DNA from: Bacillota bacterium
GTDB taxonomy: Bacteria; Bacillota; Clostridia; Tissierellales; Sedimentibacteraceae
Direction of reading: 5' to 3'
Assembly (NCBI GenBank): GCA_029239575.1
Contig: JARBUP010000165.1
Coordinates: 1-6,369, forward strand
Length of the DNA: 6,369 bases
The notes under the pieces are model-generated. The model saw only the letters and a list, made by a program, of their open reading frames with translations, made no database searches and was not told the origin of the DNA. The position numbers and the translations under genes were made by a program. This document shows, one piece after another, positions 1 to 5,318 of this stretch. Within the stretch, counting starts at the first letter, position 1. Every line of letters starts with the position of its first letter.

Positions 1-2
1 AG

Positions 3-125
3 ATTAATCATGCAATGCAGTTGCTTGAAACAAATTCATATACTCAGGTTGAAGAAATGACTGGTATTAGTAAAAGTACGCTAGTCAGGGCAAAACGAAA
101 TAATAAGCCTTCATTTTTTTGTTAA
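3..125 (+). CDS. Serine recombinase (resolvase/invertase type), C-terminal end only
   Basis: Only the last 40 codons are in the window; the gene enters from the left and stops at TAA 123-125. The fragment reads INHAMQLLETNSYTQVEEMT and then GISKSTLVRAKRNNKPSFFC. This has the form of the small helix-turn-helix at the end of resolvase/invertase-type serine recombinases: an (A)xxLL helix, a turn around the G of MTGIS, and a recognition helix SKSTLVRAKR that binds the half-sites of the recombination locus. The catalytic N-terminal domain with the active serine would lie upstream and cannot be seen. Such enzymes resolve plasmid multimers or transposon cointegrates, or invert DNA, and are common on Gram-positive plasmids and transposons. 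The fragment is short, so another HTH protein is possible. Confidence 0.6.
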   Translation: MNHAMQLLETNSYTQVEEMTGISKSTLVRAKRNNKPSFFC

Positions 126-139
126 GGGCGGGGGTATAT

Positions 140-169
140 TCCACTTATTCTGTTTTAAGAATAGGTGGA
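140..169. repeat. 12-bp inverted repeat downstream of the recombinase
   Basis: Left arm TCCACTTATTCT (140-151) and right arm AGAATAGGTGGA (158-169) pair over 12 positions, 11 Watson-Crick and one G-T, around a 6-nt loop. It begins 15 bases after the recombinase stop codon. No T-run follows on either strand, so it is not a standard intrinsic terminator. It could be a 3'-end RNA hairpin of the recombinase transcript or part of a recombination site. Confidence 0.55.
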
Positions 170-190
170 TAGCCAATCAGTACATACATC

Positions 191-205
191 TAAACAGACT
201 GTTTA
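191..205. promoter_or_regulatory. 15-bp palindrome, possible operator
   Basis: TAAACAG-A-CTGTTTA is a perfect inverted repeat with a single central base. It lies about 65 bases before the GTG start of the 159-aa gene, in a stretch where its promoter would be expected. Symmetry and position suggest a binding site for a dimeric regulator or for the neighbouring recombinase. I see no convincing -35/-10 pair around it, and it does not match the usual Gram-positive LexA box GAAC-N4-GTTC. Confidence 0.35.
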
Positions 206-254
206 AACAATAGAAGTGAGTACACATAAAATCTTGATCTAAAAGAGAATGTCA

Positions 255-263
255 AAAGGGGGA
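255..263 (+). promoter_or_regulatory. Ribosome binding site fixing the GTG start at 271
   Basis: The purine run AAAGGGGGA ends 7 bases before GTG 271-273. No in-frame ATG lies near, so this site supports GTG as the true start of the 159-aa gene. Confidence 0.7.
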
Positions 264-270
264 ATTAGGT

Positions 271-750
271 GTGCTAAAATTTTATTACTCAATAAAAAAT
301 GGAGTATCAAATTTGTTCAAATGGTTTCCCGTAATATGGCAAGATAGAGATTATGATGATGCGTATCTTTATAAACTATTATGGAAAAAACTACAAAATA
401 TGGCCAATATGCATAGGAGAGATGGTCATTCAACTGACTCAGAAGAAACTGCTGAACAAATCGAATATGCATCAAATTTAGCATATAGGTTATGGAAAAA
501 TAATTATCTCGAAGAAATTCTTAACAAACATGATTACTTTGAAAAATACCCAAATATTAATGCTAATGAAATTATGAATATTGATGATCGCCCAGATGAA
601 CATGGACATTATGCCATTTCATGGAGTGCAGACGATGCACAGTTAAAACTATTTAATCAGTGCCAAAAGGAAGCTGACGAACTTTTTGAGGAAGAACACA
701 AAAAATTATTCGATTATATGAAAAGGTATTCAAGAAGTTGGTGGGATTGA
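271..750 (+). CDS. Phage-type hypothetical protein (159 aa)
   Basis: The function is unknown. The protein is soluble, acidic and rich in aromatic residues, with no signal peptide or membrane segment. Its layout recalls a hypothetical family I remember from phage genomes and phage-derived regions: an N-terminal NLFKWFPVIWQDRDYDDAYL block (residues 14-33), a helical KLLWKKLQNM segment with a following HRRDGH, an EQIEYASNLAYRLWKNNYLE helix, and a charged C-terminal helix ending in YMKRYSRSWWD. That resemblance is from memory and was not checked by a search. The GTG start is backed by a strong ribosome binding site 7 bases upstream. The gene stands alone between the recombinase fragment and a long non-coding block, with no operon partner, and looks like a gene left from a phage or carried by a plasmid. 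Confidence 0.75.
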   Translation: MLKFYYSIKNGVSNLFKWFPVIWQDRDYDDAYLYKLLWKKLQNMANMHRRDGHSTDSEETAEQIEYASNLAYRLWKNNYLEEILNKHDYFEKYPNINANEIMNIDDRPDEHGHYAISWSADDAQLKLFNQCQKEADELFEEEHKKLFDYMKRYSRSWWD

Positions 751-809
751 AATGAATTTGTTACACGCAATTTCTAATTTTAATCGGTGAACTCTGCCTT
801 CACTACCAC

Positions 810-922
810 TCTTGACAACGAGCCTCTGTCCCCCAGACCCCCAAGGGGGCGTCAGCGCCCCGCCAAAAGCAGCGGGGCTAGCTAACGGGCAAGCCTACCT
901 GTGGGACTTCTCATTGTCAAGA
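810..922. repeat. Structured element: long-range inverted repeat enclosing three overlapping hairpins
   Basis: Arms TCTTGACAACGAG (810-822) and CTCATTGTCAAGA (910-922) are complementary at 12 of 13 positions and close a 113-base element. Inside lie three GC-rich hairpins that share arms: CCCCC-AA-GGGGG (838-849), GGGGCG-TCAG-CGCCCC (846-861) and CCCCGC-N8-GCGGGG (858-877). Neighbouring hairpins cannot form together, so the element can switch between folds. The single mismatch in the outer stem is C-A on the + strand and G-U on the - strand, so a minus-strand RNA or single strand would fold slightly better. A structured RNA, a transfer origin or a single-strand replication origin would all fit; none is proven. 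Confidence 0.5.
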
Positions 923-965
923 TACGCTTCGCTTGGCAGCTTCAGGCAAGAGTTTACCTGTACTT
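888..965. repeat. Imperfect direct repeat GGCAAG..TACCTGT..ACTT
   Basis: The blocks GGCAAG, TACCTGT and ACTT occur in the same order at 888-909 (GGCAAG-CC-TACCTGT-GGG-ACTT) and at 945-965 (GGCAAG-AGTT-TACCTGT-ACTT). The small differences in spacing suggest a diverged tandem duplication or two copies of a protein-binding site at the edge of the structured element. Confidence 0.4.
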
Positions 966-1133
966 GTGTTGTAACGTCTGCTAATAACTAATTGTTTGGA
1001 AACTGTTATACAATCGATGTATCTTTTTAACAGTGTATTTTTAAGATACTCAGTACGGAGGGGCTTTTTCCTTGCTGAACAGGCATATATTATGGCGAGA
1101 AATTTTCAGTCCACACATCTCAAGTCAATGCAT

Positions 1134-1154
1134 CGTCACCTCTTCGAGGTGACG
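1134..1154. repeat. Perfect 9-bp hairpin
   Basis: CGTCACCTC (1134-1142), loop TTC and GAGGTGACG (1146-1154) form a perfect 9-bp stem with a 3-nt loop. No T-run follows directly, so it is not a classical terminator. It belongs to the GC-rich hairpin cluster. Confidence 0.6.
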
Positions 1155-1181
1155 GGCTGAGCGCCCCGCTTCGCTCCTGCC

Positions 1182-1214
1182 ATCACGCAGTCCGCTTCGC
1201 TGGGACTGCGTGAT
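1182..1214. repeat. Perfect 12-bp hairpin with CGCTTCGCT at its apex
   Basis: ATCACGCAGTCC (1182-1193) pairs perfectly with GGACTGCGTGAT (1203-1214) around a 9-nt loop. The repeated CGCTTCGCT motif (1193-1201) sits in the apex. The downstream sequence has only a weak T-stretch (ATTTTCC), so termination is possible but not strongly supported. The strong stem could also be a plasmid origin or transfer-region hairpin. Confidence 0.6.
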
Positions 1215-1245
1215 CATATAATTTTCCTGCTAACTGTTCTTCAGC

Positions 1246-1259
1246 TGACAAGATTGTCA
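1246..1259. promoter_or_regulatory. TGACAA-GA-TTGTCA palindrome
   Basis: Perfect 6-bp arms are separated by two bases. The same TGACAA/TTGTCA core occurs in both arms of the inverted repeat at 810-822 and 910-922, so the GC-rich block is framed by inverted copies of one motif. It may be a protein-binding site; function unknown. Confidence 0.35.
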
Positions 1260-1489
1260 TCATCAACACATGATAAAATACACTACGCTATAATTTGCCG
1301 ATACCGATAATAGGGGTGTTTTTATACATTGAAAATGCCCTGAAACATAATAATTTGTTGAACAATGCTCGACAGCGTTTTCCTAGATATTAAGCTTAGT
1401 AAAATATTGCTTTCATTAAGCGAATCATATGTTGTAAGTATCATAATTAATCTCTGCTATAGAAGTCCCAGTGGAGCTAGGGCAAAGAA

Positions 1490-1508
1490 GTTCCGTCGAA
1501 GGCGGAAC
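1490..1508 (+). terminator. Hairpin with weak T-tail, possible terminator
   Basis: GTTCCGTC (1490-1497), loop GAA and GGCGGAAC (1501-1508) form an 8-bp stem with one G-T pair, followed after two bases by TCTTTT (1511-1516). The tail is short and interrupted, so termination would be weak. It lies about 50 bases before the operon promoter, where it could insulate the operon from read-through. On the - strand the stem has a mismatch and is followed by TTCTTT. Confidence 0.35.
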
Positions 1509-1559
1509 GGTCTTTTCCAGATATTCGTTGCATTTTATGTTCAAACAAGTGATAAACAC

Positions 1560-1587
1560 TTGAAAATAAAGGACATTTGTATATAAT
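1560..1587 (+). promoter_or_regulatory. Near-consensus sigma-A promoter for the three-gene cluster
   Basis: TTGAAA (1560-1565) and TATAAT (1582-1587) are 16 bases apart, close to the Gram-positive housekeeping consensus. Transcription would begin near 1594, leaving a leader of about 115 bases before the first start codon at 1708. The start point would fall inside the left arm of the 22-bp inverted repeat, which suggests repressor control or a structured leader. Confidence 0.7.
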
Positions 1588-1646
1588 AATAAACATAATC
1601 ACTATATATATTTTTAATCTTTTTTATATAGTGATTATGTTTATTA
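1587..1646. repeat. Perfect 22-bp inverted repeat overlapping the predicted transcription start
   Basis: Bases 1587-1608 are exactly complementary to 1625-1646, around a 16-base T-rich loop. The arms carry ATAATCACTATATA and its complement. No T-run follows either arm, so this is not an ordinary terminator. The left arm starts at the last base of the -10 box, so the repeat could be a large operator. A transcript from about 1594 would still fold into a stem of some 15 bp in the 5' leader. It could also be a remnant of a mobile element end or a small structured RNA. Confidence 0.75.
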
Positions 1647-1707
1647 ATGATTAAATTTTGTTAACTATTAACTATATAAATTACAGTAGTCAGGAGATAT
1701 ATTAATT

Positions 1708-2868
1708 ATGAAATTATCCAGAAAAGAAGCAGTTGAACGTTATGGTAATGAAACAGAGAAAAGTCACTTTAATAGGTATGGCACAATTACAAGTACTAAT
1801 GTAGAAGACGCATTAATTACTACTATTAAACAACATTTTGATTTTTTTAGGAGAGTAAAACAGGGAAGAGAAATTTTCTATATAATGAGTAGAGAAAAAA
1901 CTGAGATATCAGAACGTCCTGACAATAGAAGGACTAATGGTAATTGGAAGCCTTATACTCATAATATGGATATATTGATTTTACAATCATTATTATCATT
2001 ACAACAAAACGATGATGTATCACTATCACAATTAGCCCGTTATCTTGGAGTGATCAATCAAAAAGTATATTACTTATTAAAAGGTAGATTTGATGAGGGT
2101 ATAGTAATTAAAATTACGAAGGACATTAGTAAAAATAATATTTTAAATGCTAATGATAAGGGAATTATTGATGATTATCTTTTGCTTTCAAACACGCTAC
2201 TAATACAGTTTTCAGGCGCACTTAATCGATTGCAAAAGGAAAATTTAATTACGTATTCGAATGGTTATGAAGCTTGCTTAAAAGACGGGACATATAAAAA
2301 GTTAAATTTAGCTACCTACAATATACTTGAGACAAAGAAGAAAATATTAATGGAAAAATATACTCTAGACTATTTTAAAATTATTACTTTGAGAAATTCA
2401 GAAAAAGTAAAAAGTTATAACAAAGAATGGAAAAAGCTATTAAATAAAGTTCCTGATGAAAATGGAGAAATAATAAGTATAGATTATTATTATAAGACTT
2501 ATCTTGTAATCTTAAACAAAAGTATAAATCCCATATGTCGTTATTTAAATCAGTACAAAAAAAATTGGGTAAGTAAATTTAATCTAAATCAAGGAAAGTT
2601 TTTGGAAAATAATAGAATAAGTTTTTTTAATAATGTAAAAAAATACTTTCTTGATGAAAGTATGAGGAAACAACAATTAACTATTCAAAAAGCTGATATT
2701 ACGTATTTAAACAATCTAAATAAATTAGAACGCGAAACTGGACTAGAAGAAACTACTTTAGATGAACATCTTCATAAACAAGGAATAAAAATGAGAGATA
2801 AACACCGAATTAACAGTGATTATCTAATGAAAATGGAATCAATTCATGATTATTTGTTTACATTGTAA
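1708..2868 (+). CDS. Putative DNA-binding protein, first gene of the RT cluster (386 aa)
   Basis: I do not recognise a characterised family. The protein is basic and helical, with no signal peptide or membrane segment. Residues 87-128 (from NMDILILQSL through SLSQLARYLGVINQKVYYLL to KGRFDEG) look like a helix-turn-helix with a possible wing. Residues 160-190 (SNTLLIQFSGALNRLQKENL, then ITYSNGYEAC) look like a second winged-helix fold. The N-terminal block with FFRRVKQGREIFYIMSREK and ERPDNRRTNGNWKPYTHNMD looks conserved in style and may recognise DNA or RNA. ATG 1708 follows AGGAG (1692-1696) by 11 bases, and the strong promoter at 1560-1587 sits upstream. The gene precedes the 786-aa gene by 43 bp on the same strand. 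Possible roles are autorepressor of the operon, binding the inverted repeat, or an effector partner of the reverse transcriptase. A plasmid replication protein is a less likely alternative. Confidence 0.7.
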   Translation: MKLSRKEAVERYGNETEKSHFNRYGTITSTNVEDALITTIKQHFDFFRRVKQGREIFYIMSREKTEISERPDNRRTNGNWKPYTHNMDILILQSLLSLQQNDDVSLSQLARYLGVINQKVYYLLKGRFDEGIVIKITKDISKNNILNANDKGIIDDYLLLSNTLLIQFSGALNRLQKENLITYSNGYEACLKDGTYKKLNLATYNILETKKKILMEKYTLDYFKIITLRNSEKVKSYNKEWKKLLNKVPDENGEIISIDYYYKTYLVILNKSINPICRYLNQYKKNWVSKFNLNQGKFLENNRISFFNNVKKYFLDESMRKQQLTIQKADITYLNNLNKLERETGLEETTLDEHLHKQGIKMRDKHRINSDYLMKMESIHDYLFTL

Positions 2869-2911
2869 GGCGAAAGGCATCGAAACCATAATTCAAAAGG
2901 AAAAATAAAAA

Positions 2912-5272
2912 ATGACAAAAAATGTGAAAAGCTTTGATGAATTAAATTGGCCTCTTTTCATGGAAAAAAAGAAAGAACCGGAAACTTTACAAGAAATTTA
3001 TGACATGTTATTTCCGATAAATGAAATAGGAGTAGAAGAGAAATTTTTAGCAAAGCCTAATATAGAAGACATACTTTTTTACGTTAAAGAACATTTAGCC
3101 AATTTTGATGTTCAAAACGATCTAGGTGTTTCGATACTTGAAAGATTGTTAATATTGTGTAATCAAGTTGGTGAATATGATTTATCATTAGATATAATTG
3201 AAGAATATAATATATCAAGGCTAATTGACTTTTTACTGGGAAAAGCTACAAAGGGCATAAAGGAATTGTTTTATCAAGAGCTTATTGCTAATTATTTTGT
3301 AACAAAATACAAAAGCCTGAAATTTGATGAAAAAGACTATACTTTGTTTCAATTTTTTATTATAAACAATACAAAAAGAACCTGGTTTGATCCAGAAGAA
3401 TGTCACGAGATATTAATCGAAATATATATAAAATTGATTTCAAAAACTTTGTCCACTGATATTAGAAATGAATTATTGGTGCAATTTCCTATATTTTTCT
3501 TAAAAAAAACAAGCATGCAATATGTTATTTTCAAGGAAAATAATAGAAACAAGATAGAGAGTATGATTAAGAAATGCCAAAAAACTAATGATTATAAATT
3601 GCTTGATAAATTCTATCAAAACTTACTAAAGTTTGTACAACTTCAAATTAATGAAAATATTGATAGAAAAAGGAAAATCGAATTTTTAGATAACGTAATT
3701 AAAAGTTTAACCAAAAAAGTTGTTGAGTTTCATTCAAATTCGATGGGGTGTTTAATTAGTAGTTTAATGGAATTTTTGACTAGTACTTTTATATACTCTC
3801 AGGATGAATTTAGTAACATCGGAATTACAATATATGGAAAAATTATCAGGGAATGTAAACAAGTTGTTTATAAGGCTGATTTATTAAAAAAACACCATTT
3901 TATAAAAGAAATAGATACTATTGTTATTGGACTGTTTAGAAATAAAAAATATGATATTTTAGTTGAAATTTATCTAAATTGGTTAACAAAGGAACAACAA
4001 GATTTTATAGTAGATTCGCTGCCTTTTGAAATAGCTCTCTCACTTCAAATGAATGGAATTTTACGAGATGCAAAAGATATATATAAAACAATTTTAACAA
4101 AAAAAGGGGCTTCGGCAGCTGTTCTAAATAATCTAGCTTCAATATACATTGAAGAAAAAAAATACGAGGAAGCTTTAACGTTGCTAGAAGATGGTAAGTC
4201 TAAAGATCCTGATGATAGTCACATTAATGATAATTTAAAAATCGTACAAAAAGAAATTAATAAGATAAAACAAAAACCACAAAAGATGAAAAATTTATAT
4301 TTTAAGGAAACCGAAAAGATAGAGAAAAGAATTCTATTTACAATTTATAAGCTTGAAAATGAAATACCAATAGATAGAAAAAAAGTAATGGAAGCAGTTG
4401 ATATAAGTAACGAGAATTTCATTGTTAAACTGCTTAATAGATTGATTAAACTCGAAATGGTACTTGTCGACGATAAAAAGGGATATGTTCTGGATAAAAC
4501 TATATATGAACTCGTTAGAGATTATATTGATCCAAAACTAGAACGCCAAATTGTAAGATCTAGTCTTCATAAATTATACCGTCCAATATTTTATCACGAG
4601 TCAGAAATAAATTTATATCGCGTATTAACAGAATTATTTCCACAACATTTTGTATTTCCAAATATGGATTTGAAAACAATAATTGATGTAGAAAAGATAA
4701 AAAAATATTTGGATTCTGATATCTTAGACTATTTTTTTAAAGCGCATGTAGATTTTGCAATTATTGATACAACTACCTATTTCCCTATAATTTCTTACGA
4801 AAAGGATAGTGAGTATCAAGATAGAGAACCTCAAAAAACAAATGCAATCAAAAAGAATACTATTTTTCAGACTAGTGGACTGCCGTTAATTCGACTTAGA
4901 TATAACAGCGCTATGGATTACGAAAGGTTAAAGGAAGAAATTAAGCAAGCAACAAAGGATTTCTTGTTGGATGTTAAGGCTGAGAGGGAAGATAATGAGT
5001 TATTAGGGCAGTTTGATTTGAAAAGTTTTGGAATACAAGAAAAATTACCTTCGGTGGCTGATTTATCTTTGGTTTGGGAAAAGGTTGTTGGGGATATTGT
5101 TGCTAAAAAGACTGAAAATATATCATTAGATGAAAAGCAAGCAATATTGACGATAACACTCTCTCCAGAAATTAAACCAATAATTGAGTTAAGTAAAGAA
5201 GCTCTAAAAACTAAAATATATCAAGAAATTAAAGAATTAAATCAAATTATAATTTTATTTAGTCCTGAATAA
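2912..5272 (+). CDS. Multidomain protein: TPR/helical region, winged helix, DUF2726-like nuclease fold, DciA-like C-terminus (786 aa)
   Basis: Residues 1-370 are all-helical without a recognised family. Residues 370-436 hold TPR-like repeats (NGILRDAKDIYKTIL; NNLASIYIEEKKYEEALTLL with a DPDD tail). Residues 465-530 resemble a winged helix (KKVMEAVDISNENFIVKLLN). Residues 560-675 resemble DUF2726, a PD-(D/E)XK-type fold: E563 in YHESEINLYRVL, D614 in HVDFAIID, E630 and D632 in IISYEKDSEY, then SGLPLIRLRY. The usual histidine after the acidic pair seems replaced by Q636, so activity is uncertain. Residues 712-783 resemble DUF721/DciA: VWEKVVGDIVAKKTENISLD, then AILTITL and a final IILFSP. These assignments are by eye. 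The ATG follows AAAAGGA by about 10 bases. The gene lies 43 bp after the DNA-binding gene and 46 bp before the reverse transcriptase. A cytosolic nucleic-acid-processing partner of the RT is inferred. Confidence 0.75.
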   Translation: MTKNVKSFDELNWPLFMEKKKEPETLQEIYDMLFPINEIGVEEKFLAKPNIEDILFYVKEHLANFDVQNDLGVSILERLLILCNQVGEYDLSLDIIEEYNISRLIDFLLGKATKGIKELFYQELIANYFVTKYKSLKFDEKDYTLFQFFIINNTKRTWFDPEECHEILIEIYIKLISKTLSTDIRNELLVQFPIFFLKKTSMQYVIFKENNRNKIESMIKKCQKTNDYKLLDKFYQNLLKFVQLQINENIDRKRKIEFLDNVIKSLTKKVVEFHSNSMGCLISSLMEFLTSTFIYSQDEFSNIGITIYGKIIRECKQVVYKADLLKKHHFIKEIDTIVIGLFRNKKYDILVEIYLNWLTKEQQDFIVDSLPFEIALSLQMNGILRDAKDIYKTILTKKGASAAVLNNLASIYIEEKKYEEALTLLEDGKSKDPDDSHINDNLKIVQKEINKIKQKPQKMKNLYFKETEKIEKRILFTIYKLENEIPIDRKKVMEAVDISNENFIVKLLNRLIKLEMVLVDDKKGYVLDKTIYELVRDYIDPKLERQIVRSSLHKLYRPIFYHESEINLYRVLTELFPQHFVFPNMDLKTIIDVEKIKKYLDSDILDYFFKAHVDFAIIDTTTYFPIISYEKDSEYQDREPQKTNAIKKNTIFQTSGLPLIRLRYNSAMDYERLKEEIKQATKDFLLDVKAEREDNELLGQFDLKSFGIQEKLPSVADLSLVWEKVVGDIVAKKTENISLDEKQAILTITLSPEIKPIIELSKEALKTKIYQEIKELNQIIILFSPE

Positions 5273-5304
5273 AAACTTGGGCATAATACACACACTAATT
5301 TACT

Positions 5305-5313
5305 AAGGAGGAG
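5305..5313 (+). promoter_or_regulatory. Ribosome binding site fixing the TTG start at 5319
   Basis: AAGGAGGAG is an excellent anti-16S match and ends 5 bases before TTG 5319-5321. The nearby ATG at 5329 is out of frame, so TTG is the start of the reverse transcriptase. Confidence 0.8.
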
Positions 5314-5318
5314 ATATT

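Larger units (their letters stand above)
751..1707. other. 957-bp non-coding interval: GC-rich hairpin block, then AT-rich promoter region
   Basis: No convincing protein gene lies here on either strand. From about 800 to 1260 base composition jumps to clearly GC-rich, unlike the AT-rich genes on both sides, and the DNA is packed with hairpins (810-922, 1134-1154, 1182-1214) and a small palindrome (1246-1259). CGCTTCGCT occurs three times (925-933, 1167-1175, 1193-1201). From about 1260 to 1560 the DNA is AT-rich with one hairpin (1490-1508). The last 150 bases hold the promoter and large inverted repeat in front of the three-gene cluster. The GC-rich part resembles plasmid-backbone DNA such as a replication or transfer origin region, but I recognise no nic site, iterons or Rep gene. 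Confidence 0.6.

Noticed and set aside
1072..1152. 26-codon frame with a TTG start (MLNRHILWREIFSPH...) behind GGAGGGG at 1057-1063
   Set aside because: The ribosome binding site and 8-base spacing are good, but the frame is very short, ends inside the 1134-1154 hairpin and has no convincing promoter. It could be a leader peptide; support is too weak to call.
1182..1230. 12-bp stem as an intrinsic terminator
   Set aside because: The stem is strong, but the following bases (CATATAATTTTCC) lack a proper T-run directly after it.
1254..1294. TTGTCA and TATAAT as a second promoter
   Set aside because: TATAAT (1289-1294) is perfect, but TTGTCA (1254-1259) is 29 bases away. No -35 box is found at normal spacing, and no gene follows closely.
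1365..1586. 73-codon open frame on the + strand
   Set aside because: It has no ribosome binding site, its frame runs through the hairpin at 1490-1508, and it ends inside the -10 box of the strong operon promoter. The protein has no recognisable pattern.
751..1707. CRISPR array, tRNA or rRNA in the long non-coding interval
   Set aside because: The repeats are few, palindromic and irregularly spaced. No tRNA-like cloverleaf with TTCRA or CCA and no rRNA-like conserved sequence was seen.
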